The notes under the pieces are model-generated. The model made no database searches, was not told where the DNA came from, and saw only the letters and a program-made list of their open reading frames with translations. A stretch of 64,000 nucleotides of DNA from Cohnella herbarum (GTDB lineage Bacteria > Bacillota > Bacilli > Paenibacillales > Paenibacillaceae): assembly GCF_012849095.1 (NCBI RefSeq), contig NZ_CP051681.1, positions 62,001-126,000 of the forward strand. The letters run 5' to 3'. The translations under genes were made by a program, and so were the position numbers. Below, piece by piece: positions 15,666-24,270 of this stretch (positions within the stretch are counted from its first letter, which is position 1; each line of letters starts with the position of its first letter).

Positions 15666-15998
15666 CTACGTACAGCAATCATTGGTTTCGCAAACGGCAG
15701 GCTCAATCAGCGCCGCTTGCGAAGGAATTTCTTTTAGAATATCCAAAATATAAGGCTTGTCTTCCAGGCAGAGCGAATAATAAACCCACTGTCCCCTGCG
15801 AGACTCTTTGACCAGGCCCCCGTCCCGCAGCTTGCGCATATGCTGACTGATATTGGGCTGGCTCGTTTTCAAAATGTCCACGATCTCGCACACGCACAGT
15901 TCCTTCACCTGCAACAAGGCTACGATAGTGAGTCTGTTCCGGTCCCCCAATAGCTTCAAGGCATCCGCTACTTCTTCTAGTTTGCTCAACTGCTTCAC
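15666..15998 (-). CDS. arsR: ArsR arsenite-responsive repressor
   Basis: 110 residues, ArsR/SmtB winged helix. The As(III) site ELCVCEIVD (C35, C37) lies in the helix before the recognition helix TSQPNISQHMRKLRDGG. A C-terminal CETNDCCT adds further thiols. It sits between the upstream arsC-like gene and arsB in one direction, so it likely autoregulates the whole unit from the operator at about 16476. Confidence 0.92.
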   Translation of the reverse strand: MKQLSKLEEVADALKLLGDRNRLTIVALLQVKELCVCEIVDILKTSQPNISQHMRKLRDGGLVKESRRGQWVYYSLCLEDKPYILDILKEIPSQAALIEPAVCETNDCCT

Positions 15999-16003
15999 TC
16001 CTT

Positions 16004-16435
16004 TTAAGCGACGGGAATGTCCATCCCTTTTAACAACCCGATTACTTTCTCCCGAATCTCGTCACGCGCTCTCTTCACGTCTTCCAGGTTGCCGCCGTCT
16101 ACAGCCAACGGGTCGGGGATGTTCCACTCGACGTTCATGATCTTAAACGGTACGATAGGACAGCGTTCTACAATTTGTTCGCACAACTTGACGATGGCAT
16201 TCGACGCTAGAAAAAATTTCATATCGATTTTTTTGCAAACATGCTGGGAAAGATCGATGCCTACCTCGCGCATAGCTTCAACGGTGTAAGGATGCACTTC
16301 TTTCGATGGTTCTAATCCGGCACTCTCCACCACCACATGATCCCCGCCATAAAACTTAGCAAAGGCTTCGGCCATCTGACTTCGGCACCGATTTTGCCCG
16401 CAAAGGAAATAAATCCGCGTAACATCCCGTTTCAT
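16004..16435 (-). CDS. arsC: Second ArsC-like arsenate reductase / LMW phosphatase
   Basis: 143 residues. P-loop LCGQNRCRSQ (C12, C17, R18) and the later pair C85/C92 in KLCEQIVERCP give the three-cysteine arrangement of thioredoxin-coupled arsenate reductases. Together with the copy at 13781 it makes two divergent arsC genes in one operon. It is the first gene behind the operator/promoter. It ends 6 bp before arsR. The two enzymes may differ in reductant or expression; that cannot be seen here. Confidence 0.85.
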   Translation of the reverse strand: MKRDVTRIYFLCGQNRCRSQMAEAFAKFYGGDHVVVESAGLEPSKEVHPYTVEAMREVGIDLSQHVCKKIDMKFFLASNAIVKLCEQIVERCPIVPFKIMNVEWNIPDPLAVDGGNLEDVKRARDEIREKVIGLLKGMDIPVA

Positions 16436-16475
16436 TCTCCCACACTCCCCTACCCCTTGTAAATAGCCATATAAT

Positions 16476-16494
16476 TATTTGCTTATTTCAAATA
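16476..16494. promoter_or_regulatory. Putative ArsR operator at the ars promoter
   Basis: An inverted repeat TATTTG-N7-CAAATA sits about 40 bp upstream of the first ars gene. On the minus strand TTGAAA and TATATG are plausible but weak -35/-10 elements overlapping it. Confidence 0.5.
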
Positions 16495-16629
16495 TGATTT
16501 TACATGCCAATTGTTATCGCAGTATTAACGTTGAAAAAGAAAAAAGCAGCCGCCGGGGAAGGAACTGCGATGTTTTCGATTAATTTTCACCGGGTGAAAC
16601 GATATAGATTTCGTAAGATTGACAAGAAA

Positions 16630-17082
16630 TTAGATCTTGTCAAGGCTCCGGATGAATGACGTGACATTGCCCAAACAGCAGGCTCCTTGTGGGTTATTAA
16701 CCTCACACCCACAGCGACCAGCTTGAATTTGTTCTCTTATATGATCAATTGGATTCTGATTTTCCTGAACGGCTTGTATTAAGCGTTCTCTTGTCCATCC
16801 GAAGCAGTAACAAACGGGTACTTCCAATGCAGCGTCTTTTTGGAACACCGAAACTTTGAGCATATCTTTGCCAAATGTCTGCTCATCACTAAAATAGACA
16901 ACTTCGCAAGATGAATTCGCGCAAAAAGTGTAAGTTAATTCAGGGTATATTGTTTCTAACGCGGTTGGTTGAAGCAATGCCTTGAGCGTAATCAATTGAA
17001 TAGTTTTGCCCTTTTGGTAACAAACAGGGCATTGAATTGATTTTGTTGGATTATCAGTGGAAGTTTGACAACAGCTATGCAT
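16630..17082 (-). CDS. Csac_0668-type 2Fe-2S metallochaperone-like protein
   Basis: 150 residues, cysteine-rich. An N-terminal CCQ and a CPVCYQKGKT knuckle precede a region like the CopZ N-terminal Fe-S domain: VCYCFGWTRERLIQAVQEN, then AGRCGCEVNNPQGACCLGN. The last part resembles Bfd-like 2Fe-2S domains. Such proteins accompany mer- and copper-type regulators and are thought to deliver metal, but no transport partner is present here. It lies 24 bp downstream of the merR-type gene, so the pair forms a unit. Confidence 0.65.
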   Translation of the reverse strand: MHSCCQTSTDNPTKSIQCPVCYQKGKTIQLITLKALLQPTALETIYPELTYTFCANSSCEVVYFSDEQTFGKDMLKVSVFQKDAALEVPVCYCFGWTRERLIQAVQENQNPIDHIREQIQAGRCGCEVNNPQGACCLGNVTSFIRSLDKI

Positions 17083-17106
17083 TTTGTATCACTCCTTGTG
17101 CAGTCT

Positions 17107-17502
17107 TTAATTCATCACTGTTTTAATAATGGGGCATTCATAAATATCTTTGTTTTCGGGGCATCTTTCTTTAAGGTCTACCAACATCCGTTCAATTCTT
17201 CGGAGGTCTTCAATTTTACGCTGGATGTCCTCTATCTTTTGAACAGTGAAATCATACATATCGCGGCACTTTACTTCATCCCGATCAACAACACCTAACA
17301 ATTTGTCAATTTCATTTAATACGAATCCCAATTCCTGCATGCGTTTAATAAATGTTATACGATCGGCTGTTTGTTCTGGATATATTCGGTAGCCTGAATC
17401 GGTACGAGAAGGTTCTGCAATTAAACCGATTCGTTCATAATACCGGATAGTTTCTTTGTTAACGTTACATTTATCAGCAAGTTCTCCGATACGAAACTGC
17501 AT
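17107..17502 (-). CDS. merR: MerR-family regulator (Hg(II)-type cysteines)
   Basis: 131 residues from ATG 17502 (GTGAGGTGAAGCAA upstream). The N-terminal helix-turn-helix reads [20 protein letters not shown], followed by a long coiled dimerisation helix. Three cysteines fit the mercury site of MerR: one in DEVKCRDMY and two in [13 protein letters not shown]. An ideal MerR-type promoter with a 20-bp spacer lies directly upstream. No merA or merT follows; only the Fe-S protein does. The function could be residual mercury sensing or sensing of another thiophilic metal. Confidence 0.8.
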   Translation of the reverse strand: MQFRIGELADKCNVNKETIRYYERIGLIAEPSRTDSGYRIYPEQTADRITFIKRMQELGFVLNEIDKLLGVVDRDEVKCRDMYDFTVQKIEDIQRKIEDLRRIERMLVDLKERCPENKDIYECPIIKTVMN

Positions 17503-17520
17503 TTGCTTCACCTCACACGT

Positions 17521-17552
17521 AGTATAAACCCTGTACTTAAGTACAGGGTCAA
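17521..17552 (-). promoter_or_regulatory. MerR-type promoter/operator
   Basis: -35 TTGACC (17547-17552) and -10 TATACT (17521-17526) are separated by 20 bp. Most of the spacer is a perfect 22-bp palindrome, ACCCTGTACTT/AAGTACAGGGT. Overlong spacers with a central dyad are diagnostic of MerR activation by DNA untwisting. Confidence 0.85.
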
Positions 17553-17777
17553 ATAGATATTCTTCCTCTTTAATTAAAAAGAATTCATTACCGAGAATGT
17601 TTGTGCACCCACATTTTTTTACATCGCTTTTTGGGAAGTCCTTAGCGTACAGAATTTCCGAAATGTTGGCGTTACCATATATACGCTTCGCCTTTCGCTT
17701 CAAGGACGTAAGCACTTTCAATTATATTTTATTACATTGACTTTGCGGGTGGAACTAATATGGGGGAGAAAGTACAC

Positions 17778-17861
17778 ATGAAGCTGGGATATGGCCGTGT
17801 GTCGGCTAAAGATCAAAAACCGGAACGACAGTTCGTCAAGTTCCAGGAGTTGGGCATCTAG
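17778..17861 (+). pseudogene. Serine recombinase N-terminal fragment
   Basis: 27 codons reading MKLGYGRVSAKDQKPERQFV..., the start of a resolvase/invertase catalytic domain including the catalytic Ser context (GRVSAKDQ). A TAG ends it, and no further homology follows. GGGGGAG precedes the ATG. It is a truncated relic that marks past mobility in this segment. Confidence 0.65.
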
Positions 17862-17996
17862 GACCATTTGTAAATAGTTTGTATTTGTCTTGTGATTATT
17901 TAGGCTCTTGCCCATTACTGCAGGTTTTGCACTCCTTTATATAGGCAGTTGCATATGATAAAAAAGTAAACACTGAATCATAAGAGGAGAATGAGT

Positions 17997-18536
17997 ATGT
18001 TCCATAAATCATGCCATCACTATCAATGGCATAATCCGATGCATAACAGCTGGAATAACAACTATCGGGATTATAATCCTCACTATTACAATTGGTATAA
18101 TACTGATAGTAATCCCTACGGAAAAATGAAATTAAGAGATTATGGACAAAGTCCACTTGTAGTGAATATTGACCAGGCAGCAAAGCAAAACAAAACTTAC
18201 CGTACCGCTTTATGGACAGGAAAACATTTTCAAGTGACTCTGATGAGTATTAATGTTGGCGATGATATCGGTTTAGAAGTCCATCCGACAACTGATCAAT
18301 TCATACGTATTGAAGAAGGTCAGGGACTTGTTCAAATGGGTGATAGGAAGGACAAATTGGATTTTCAAGTAATGGCCTATGATGACTATGCAATTATGAT
18401 ACCTGCTGGAAAATGGCACAATGTAACCAACACAGGCAATACCCCCCTTAAAGTTTACGTTATCTATGCGCCTCCTGAGCATCCATATGGTACAGTTCAT
18501 GAAACAAAAGCAATTGCACTGTCTGCTGAAGGTTAG
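17997..18536 (+). CDS. Cupin-domain protein with Asn/Tyr/His-rich N-terminus
   Basis: 179 residues from ATG 17997 (AAGAGGAG 7 bases upstream). The first ~40 residues are rich in His, Asn and Tyr (HHYQWHNPMHNSWNNNY), as in spore-coat-associated proteins. Residues ~60-175 form a small beta-barrel cupin: VGDDIGLEVHPTTDQFIRIE, GLVQMG, MIPAGKWHNVTNTG. The histidines in both motifs could bind a metal. The substrate is unknown. The gene is isolated, on the opposite strand from the mer unit. Confidence 0.75.
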   Translation: MFHKSCHHYQWHNPMHNSWNNNYRDYNPHYYNWYNTDSNPYGKMKLRDYGQSPLVVNIDQAAKQNKTYRTALWTGKHFQVTLMSINVGDDIGLEVHPTTDQFIRIEEGQGLVQMGDRKDKLDFQVMAYDDYAIMIPAGKWHNVTNTGNTPLKVYVIYAPPEHPYGTVHETKAIALSAEG

Positions 18537-18595
18537 TTAAATCCAATTATTCCAACTTTATTTCGTCCCGGTCCGGAACCCAGGCCGGGTTAATT

Positions 18596-18713
18596 GGGGT
18601 ATTACCAGCGTCACTGTCACGAAGTCCAAAAGTATGGAACAAAATAGTTTGTTGAATATGACTCATAAATTTCCAAGAAGGCCGGGTGGTATCAGCTTCG
18701 CTGGTACTCCCCC
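18596..18713. mobile_element. 118-bp mini-element with Tn3-like terminal repeats
   Basis: The left end GGGGTATTACCAGCGTCACT and the inverted right end GGGGGAGTACCAGCGAAGCT share a GGGG...TACCAGCG core in opposite orientations. No coding sequence lies between them. A third similar end is at 22739. This looks like a MITE-sized derivative or a fused pair of Tn3-family ends. No flanking 5-bp duplication was established. Confidence 0.45.
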
Positions 18714-18737
18714 TAAGGCAGTCTATATTGGACTAGA

Positions 18738-19280
18738 TCAACTCTCCAAATAGCGATATAGTGTAGTTTTACTAATTCCCGTCTCTTCCTTTATCTGTGC
18801 AAGACTATACTTTTGACTCTGATACATATGAATGGCTCGTTTCACATTCTCATCAGGCTTTCGCGGACGGCCAGGACTCATTCCTTTTTGTTTCGCCTCA
18901 TACAATCCCTTTTTAGTATTCTCACTAATGACATCACTTTGAAAATTCAATAAATAATTTACGCTGTCATGAAATGAGTATCCTGATGATTGATTCGTAT
19001 TTATCCCTTCGCCAACAGTATAGAGATATGACCTTTTTTCATTTAATTGATTTAATAGCTCTGCTAGATGCCGGGTAGAATCCGCAAATGAAAATAGCCT
19101 TGCAACAACAACTGTATCCCCTGGTTGAAGTTCATTCATCATTTTTATTAACATTACTCTTTTTTTAGGGGATGAATGCTCCTCAGTGAAGAATTGGTCA
19201 CAATTCAGTTCTTTCAAAGTCTCTATTTGGATTTTACAATTTAAATCATCTTGATAGGGTCTCATATAACCAATTAACAT
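18738..19280 (-). CDS. Serine-recombinase-like protein lacking catalytic residues
   Basis: 180 residues, full resolvase length, with a C-terminal helix-turn-helix (KYSLAQIKEETGISKTTLYR). The catalytic motif normally reading Y-A-R-V-S is MLIGYMRPYQ, so Tyr9 replaces the nucleophilic serine. The conserved LDRLxRS block is RLFSFADS, lacking its Asp and Arg. GRPRKPDE before the HTH is typical. It may be a DNA-binding protein derived from a resolvase. It is transcribed divergently from the SulP operon. A hairpin (about 19325-19360) lies in the intergenic region. Confidence 0.75.
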   Translation of the reverse strand: MLIGYMRPYQDDLNCKIQIETLKELNCDQFFTEEHSSPKKRVMLIKMMNELQPGDTVVVARLFSFADSTRHLAELLNQLNEKRSYLYTVGEGINTNQSSGYSFHDSVNYLLNFQSDVISENTKKGLYEAKQKGMSPGRPRKPDENVKRAIHMYQSQKYSLAQIKEETGISKTTLYRYLES

Positions 19281-19449
19281 AACGTGCCCTCCTTACTGCA
19301 GAAGCCCTTTTGAAAGCATACCACAAAAAAGGGACCTAAAAGGTTCCATTTTGGTCCTTTTGGTGATAAAATGAATGAGCCTAATACGGAACCTGACTTT
19401 TATGAGAGTTAAAAGTCACACTAAAAATAAATAAGGAGTGGAAGTAAAC

Positions 19450-20916
19450 GTGGTTGAAAGAATAAAAAGAGAGTGGTTTTCAAACATAAGGGGCGACATA
19501 CTTGCTGGAATTGTTGTCGCTTTGGCTCTCATTCCAGAAGCGATTGCCTTTTCCATTATTGCCGGTGTCGATCCTATGGTTGGTTTATATGCCTCTTTTT
19601 GTATCGCAGTCATTATAGCCTTTGTAGGCGGTCGTCCAGGTATGATTTCCGCCGCTACTGGCGCGATGGCTTTGCTGATGGTACCTCTAGTTAAAGATTA
19701 CGGATTACAATATTTATTAGCCGCCACTATACTCACCGGGATCATACAACTTATTTTTGGATTATTCAAGATTGCAAAGCTAATGAAATTTATTCCTAGA
19801 GCCGTCATGATCGGTTTTGTTAACGCACTCGCAATCCTGATATTTATGGCGCAGGTCCCTCATTTTGTTGGCATATCAACTCTGACTTATGTGTTTGTTG
19901 CTATTACTTTGATTATTGTATATGTATTGCCTCGTTTTTTCAAAGCCATACCAGCCCCATTAATCGCTATTATCATCCTTACATCGGTTGCCATCTGGGG
20001 ACATTTAGATTTAGGAACGGTTGGGGATTTAGGAAGAATCACTCAAACCCTGCCTTCTTTCTTTATCCCGGACATTCCATTTAATTTTGAAACACTTCAA
20101 ATCATCTTTCCTTACTCTGTCGCTTTAGCCATTGTCGGATTACTGGAATCGTTGCTTACATCCTCTATCGTTGATGATATGACAGGAACAGAAAGCAACA
20201 AGAACAGAGAATCCAGAGGACAGGGTATCGCAAATATTATTACAGGTTTCTTTGGCGGTATGGCTGGATGTGCCATGATCGGTCAATCTGTAATCAACGT
20301 CAAATCAGGGGGCCGCGGCAGGTTGTCCACGTTAGTTGCAGGTCTGTTCTTAATATTTCTGATTCTTGTATTAGGCGGATTGGTTGTACAAATACCGATG
20401 CCTGTTTTGGTTGGGATTATGATTATGGTATCGATTGGCACATTTGATTGGACATCATTTTCGTATCTGCGTAAAGCTCCAAAGACGGATGCTCTTGTAA
20501 TGTTGACTACGGTCATTATCGTTGTGGCGACTCATGACCTCTCCAAAGGCGTTATAGCCGGTGTTATTCTTAGCGCTATCTTCTTTGTGGCCAAAATTTC
20601 AAAACTAGAGGTTAGAAGACGGCAGACCAGCAAAGAAATCATATTTGATGTAACGGGTCAATTGTTCTTTGCCTCTGTGGAAGGCTTCATAAAAGCCTTT
20701 GACTTTAATATCGCTGATGATATAAATATTGTGATTGATTTCTCTCATGCACACATTTGGGACGACTCTGGCGTAGGCGCAGTAGATAAAGTAGTCATCA
20801 AATATCGTGAAAACAATAATCATGTCACAATTAAAGGACTAAATGCATCTAGCAAAAAAATTATAGATAAGTTAGCCGTATACCAAGATGCAAATGCTCA
20901 ATTAAAAGCACACTAA
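19450..20916 (+). CDS. SulP-family anion transporter with STAS domain
   Basis: About 488 residues. A polytopic membrane domain (10-14 segments) carries [20 protein letters not shown] and a later [16 protein letters not shown]. The C-terminal cytoplasmic STAS domain (about residues 395-485) contains [20 protein letters not shown]. The family moves sulfate, bicarbonate or other anions; the substrate is not decided by sequence. GTG 19450 is preferred because GTG 19438 lies inside AAGGAGTG. It is the first gene of an operon with UspA and an MFS pump. Confidence 0.85.
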   Translation: MVERIKREWFSNIRGDILAGIVVALALIPEAIAFSIIAGVDPMVGLYASFCIAVIIAFVGGRPGMISAATGAMALLMVPLVKDYGLQYLLAATILTGIIQLIFGLFKIAKLMKFIPRAVMIGFVNALAILIFMAQVPHFVGISTLTYVFVAITLIIVYVLPRFFKAIPAPLIAIIILTSVAIWGHLDLGTVGDLGRITQTLPSFFIPDIPFNFETLQIIFPYSVALAIVGLLESLLTSSIVDDMTGTESNKNRESRGQGIANIITGFFGGMAGCAMIGQSVINVKSGGRGRLSTLVAGLFLIFLILVLGGLVVQIPMPVLVGIMIMVSIGTFDWTSFSYLRKAPKTDALVMLTTVIIVVATHDLSKGVIAGVILSAIFFVAKISKLEVRRRQTSKEIIFDVTGQLFFASVEGFIKAFDFNIADDINIVIDFSHAHIWDDSGVGAVDKVVIKYRENNNHVTIKGLNASSKKIIDKLAVYQDANAQLKAH

Positions 20917-20934
20917 TGAAGGGGAGAGATGAAT

Positions 20935-21354
20935 ATGTATCAACGTATTTTACTCGCTGCTGATGGGTCAAAAAACTCGATTCGGGCAGCCCAGGAGGCT
21001 GCGAAAATTGCATCCTTGATTCCAGATTCCACCGTTGAAATCCTATTTGTGGCGGACTTATCCAAAATTAAAAGTGAAGTCTTGCATTCTCAAAATCATG
21101 AGGAAATAGAGTTGAAACGACATCAAAAGTTGCTTCCTATTGCAGAACAACTTTCTGCTAAAAATGTCAATCATGAAACAAAGATTATTACTGGCGATCC
21201 TGGTCCAGCTATTGTGGAATATGCAAACAATGAGAAAGTGGACTTGGTCATTATTGGAAGCCGCGGGCTAAATGCCTTACAGGAATTTGTCTTGGGCAGC
21301 GTAAGTCATAAAGTGGTTAAGAGAGTACTGTGTCCAGTTATTGTTGTAAAATAA
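20935..21354 (+). CDS. UspA-family universal stress protein
   Basis: 139 residues starting MYQRILLAADGSKNS. The nucleotide-binding loop GSRGLNALQEFVLGSVSHKV matches the ATP-binding G-2x-G-9x-G(S/T) signature. It lies 18 bp after the SulP stop. UspA proteins often accompany SulP transporters and may regulate them by nucleotide status. ATG 20935 chosen over 20929 because GGGGAG would be only 2 bases away from the latter. Confidence 0.88.
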   Translation: MYQRILLAADGSKNSIRAAQEAAKIASLIPDSTVEILFVADLSKIKSEVLHSQNHEEIELKRHQKLLPIAEQLSAKNVNHETKIITGDPGPAIVEYANNEKVDLVIIGSRGLNALQEFVLGSVSHKVVKRVLCPVIVVK

Positions 21355-21384
21355 TTGATCCCAAGATGTTGGGAGGGAGTTTGA

Positions 21385-22722
21385 TTGAAAAGCAGAACAA
21401 CAATATTGATAAGTATTGTACTCGCCCTATTCGTAGCATCAATGGATACCACGATTATGAATACAACAATGCCAATCATAGCAAAGAGTCTTGGCGGGTT
21501 TGAATTTTTTGCTTGGCCGTTTGCCTCTTATATGATCGCAAGCACCGTGCTCGCTCCAGTTGCAGGCCGATTATCAGACTTGTTCGGCCGGAAACGAGTC
21601 TTTGCTTTTGGAATTATTTTATTTTTAATCGGTTCTATACTGTGCGGTGTGTCGCAAACGATGGTACAGCTTGTTATTTTCCGTGGAATTCAAGGTATCG
21701 GTGCTGGCTTCATGATGCCTTTTCCAGCTATTATTGCAGGCGATCTATTTTCCATTCAACAGCGCGGAAAAATTCAAGCCTTGGGGACGTCAATGTGGGG
21801 ACTGTCTGCAGTCATCGCACCGCTATTAGGCGCATTTTTCGTGGAGTATATGACATGGAGATGGATTTTCTTTATAAATATCCCGATTTGCATTCTAGCG
21901 TTGCTCACTTTATTACCATATAAAGAGGAGTATACTCCCAAAAAAGCACGTATCGATTATATCGGCGCACTTTTGTTTACGATTGGAGTCAGTGTGTTGC
22001 TTCTGGCAACTGTCGTAGATAGCAATCAAATCCTCTATGTCAGTGTTGGCGCAATATTCATTATCGCCTTTTACTTCTTTGAAAAAAAGCAAGCATCACC
22101 ACTCGTTCCCCTTTCCATTGTTAAAGATAAAACGATTCGCTGGATGAACATTAACGGTTTCCTTGGTTGGGCGGCCTTATTTGGAACCGCAAGCTATATC
22201 CCGTTGTTTCTACAGGACATAACCAAACTCTCCGTTTTCCAAAGTGGCATCGCATTACTAGGAACTGCCCTTGGTTGGCTTTCTGCATCTGTTCCGGCGG
22301 GAAAGTGGATTTTGAAATTTGGCTATCGCCGTCTGTTTATTATTGGAAGTATTCTGCTCGCTACTTCCGGAGTCTTCCTCGCTTTTTTGCACGATGGAAA
22401 TGGATTTTGGTATGTATTTTTTGTTTTGATGATTCAAGGTTTCGCTTTCGGTTTATTATCGACAACAGGCGTTATCGGCGCCCAGCAGCTTGTTGAACCG
22501 CATGAAAAAGGAATTTCAACTTCATTTATGATGTTTGCTCGTAACATAGGAACAGCAATAGGCGTAACGATCATGGGGGCAATTCTGACGAGATCAGAAG
22601 ATTTTATGAGCGGAATCCATCACATATTTTTGTACGGATTGATCGGAAGTATGATTGCCCTACTTACTACATTTTTTATCAAAGATCGTACCGCGGACAC
22701 TGTACCCGAAGGAAAGATATAA
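21385..22722 (+). CDS. MFS drug-type transporter (DHA family)
   Basis: 445 residues with 12-14 hydrophobic segments. Motif A is GRLSDLFGRKRVF and motif C-like region GLSAVIAPLLGAFF. The start has MDTTIMNTTMPIIAKSL, typical of multidrug exporters. The start codon is TTG, with GGGAGGGAG 5 bases upstream. It is the third gene of the SulP-UspA operon. The substrate is unknown. It ends 17 bp before a Tn3-like terminal repeat. Confidence 0.87.
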   Translation: MKSRTTILISIVLALFVASMDTTIMNTTMPIIAKSLGGFEFFAWPFASYMIASTVLAPVAGRLSDLFGRKRVFAFGIILFLIGSILCGVSQTMVQLVIFRGIQGIGAGFMMPFPAIIAGDLFSIQQRGKIQALGTSMWGLSAVIAPLLGAFFVEYMTWRWIFFINIPICILALLTLLPYKEEYTPKKARIDYIGALLFTIGVSVLLLATVVDSNQILYVSVGAIFIIAFYFFEKKQASPLVPLSIVKDKTIRWMNINGFLGWAALFGTASYIPLFLQDITKLSVFQSGIALLGTALGWLSASVPAGKWILKFGYRRLFIIGSILLATSGVFLAFLHDGNGFWYVFFVLMIQGFAFGLLSTTGVIGAQQLVEPHEKGISTSFMMFARNIGTAIGVTIMGAILTRSEDFMSGIHHIFLYGLIGSMIALLTTFFIKDRTADTVPEGKI

Positions 22723-22738
22723 GCCCTTCTTATTTCTA

Positions 22739-22783
22739 GGGGTAGTACCAGCGAAGTGTCAGTTATCCAAACTCCAAAAGTGG
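22739..22783 (+). repeat. Tn3-like terminal repeat copy
   Basis: GGGGTAGTACCAGCGAAGTG and a later TCCAAAAGTGGAA match the sequence at 18596 (GGGGTATTACCAGCG, then TCCAAAAGTATGGAA) in the same orientation. The two flank the SulP-UspA-MFS genes as direct copies about 4.1 kb apart. Confidence 0.55.
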
Positions 22784-23174
22784 AATCCCTTGTTAAATAA
22801 GGGCTTCCACTTTGTTTACATGTATTTAATGTAAAACGTAATCGTTGGTTCCTAAAATGGTCAGAACCGGAACAATGGTGTTCAATTAATGCTTATTCCC
22901 CTTATTATTTACCGGTAAAATTAAAATAGAACTCTAAGTTCTAATACCAAAAAACAGATTCGGAAACTTAAAGAAAATATTCACGGGGTTATGCCTATAA
23001 GTGCCATACTGGGGCAAGTGTCAACATTGTATCGGCGCTTTCCTTACGTGAGATAAAGTTGCCCGGACGGTGGAACCCGGACCAAACTCAACTACCTGTT
23101 GTTTAAGTGAACGCAATACGCATAATTCGTAAATCGCGCGATCGGAGTTCATAATTAATATAGATACAAAACTT
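22784..23174. other. Noncoding region, possibly decayed transposon DNA
   Basis: No supported gene on either strand. The sequence contains GGGG-headed segments such as GGGGTTATGCCTATAAGTGCC and GAACCCGGACC, the latter echoing GGAACCCAGG at 18575. This suggests degraded Tn3-type DNA, but no open transposase frame remains. Confidence 0.35.
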
Positions 23175-23309
23175 TCATTTATCAGAATGTTCCTCTTCTT
23201 TTCGCTTCTTAGAATGAGTCTTGTTTGTCTTCAAGATAACAAAAGAACAGATGATTAAACCAAAATAAACAACACTAACCATCAAAATTCCAAATCCATT
23301 GGAGCTCAA
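23175..23309 (-). CDS. Small single-pass membrane protein
   Basis: 44 residues from a TTG start at 23309, with AAAGGAGGTCGATT upstream. One hydrophobic segment (ILMVSVVYFGLIICSFVIL) is followed by a basic/acidic tail (KKRKEEEHSDK). Two other tiny membrane ORFs lie just downstream on the same map side. The function is unknown. Confidence 0.5.
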   Translation of the reverse strand: MSSNGFGILMVSVVYFGLIICSFVILKTNKTHSKKRKEEEHSDK

Positions 23310-23455
23310 AATCGACCTCCTTTCTATATTGAATAAATGATTCGAAGGTCAGCGTCCCACCACTTTTCTCAGGGTAGTCATTCGAACTCCTTATGCTACT
23401 GGACAAGGCAATCACACCCAACCGCTTACATTACATCCTTCACATGAATAGCTAA

Positions 23456-23566
23456 CTATTCATCTGGTCGATCCCATTTTTTAGAATACGCTTTACTAGT
23501 TGCCCATATGGTAATCCATATAATAAAGGCGGCTACTCCAATAACCGCGATATAAACAAGCAACAT
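23456..23566 (-). CDS. Small single-pass membrane protein
   Basis: 36 residues: MLLVYIAVIGVAAFIIWITI, then WATSKAYSKKWDRPDE. GGAGGTGTCAGT precedes ATG 23566. It resembles small accessory subunits of membrane complexes in layout (one helix plus a charged tail), but no family is recognised. Confidence 0.5.
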   Translation of the reverse strand: MLLVYIAVIGVAAFIIWITIWATSKAYSKKWDRPDE

Positions 23567-23599
23567 ACTGACACCTCCAGATTAATACCATCGGTTTGA

Positions 23600-23870
23600 C
23601 TACGACTTGATAAATAAATACACTATAATTCCCAGTGCAATAAAGGTAATAATAAAGTTGAAGATCAAAAAGACATCACAAGCTTGTTTGCTTAAATAGA
23701 AGATACGATTGTTGGAACACTTTTCTATTATCCGCCCGACAATCATGGCAACCTTTTGATTTCCGATATTGTCCAGAAACCGTTGTTGTCGAAAGAACAT
23801 GAATAGCCTTTGAGATACACGTGACCTTCTGACAAGTCAAACAAAAAACTTTATTTTTTAAATCGTTCAT
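23600..23870 (-). pseudogene. Possible small Cys-rich membrane protein, frame-disrupted
   Basis: A start at 23870 with AGAGGAGAAGATT reads MNDLKNKVFCLTCQKVTC, with a zinc-knuckle-like CLTC, then continues to 23676 without a domain. The overlapping frame ending at 23600 supplies a membrane segment (VFLIFNFIITFIALGIIVYL). A CxxC head plus a membrane tail joined by a frameshift is plausible but unproven. Confidence 0.25.
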
Positions 23871-24024
23871 AATCTTCTCCTCTCGCTTAAGTTGTTTAGC
23901 GAAAACCGTTATCGTTTTTTCCAAGAAGATAGCCGAAAGGTTGTTTCAAGCAAGGTCGAAACTTCCATATACTCCTGTAGTCGAAACGAACGGGTAACCA
24001 TATCAAGCAGCTCCTTGTTTCATC

Positions 24025-24240
24025 TTAAAGAGGATCTCTATAAGCAAAAAAACCAATTTTTCTCCCCTGATATAAAATGTTTTGTTCTGGAATGTGTAGT
24101 TGTTTCGCCTTTTCCAAAGCAAATACGACGCTCTCGCAATAACCCGTACAGTATCCAAATTCTTGACGAATGCCGGTCGTTTGCTTCAAAAGAATGATCG
24201 AGAACCCCTCTCCCTTTTGCTGAATATGAATTTGACTCAT
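24025..24240 (-). CDS. Small hypothetical protein upstream of SulP/ArsR region
   Basis: 71 residues from MSQIHIQQKGEGFSIILLKQ to FFAYRDPL. Alternating beta-like stretches; CTGYC in the middle. No membrane segment. It lies 31 bp downstream of the ArsR-type gene on the same strand, so it may be co-transcribed. Not recognised. Confidence 0.45.
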   Translation of the reverse strand: MSQIHIQQKGEGFSIILLKQTTGIRQEFGYCTGYCESVVFALEKAKQLHIPEQNILYQGRKIGFFAYRDPL

Positions 24241-24270
24241 TTCATACACTTCCGATCTGACCCTTGCTGT

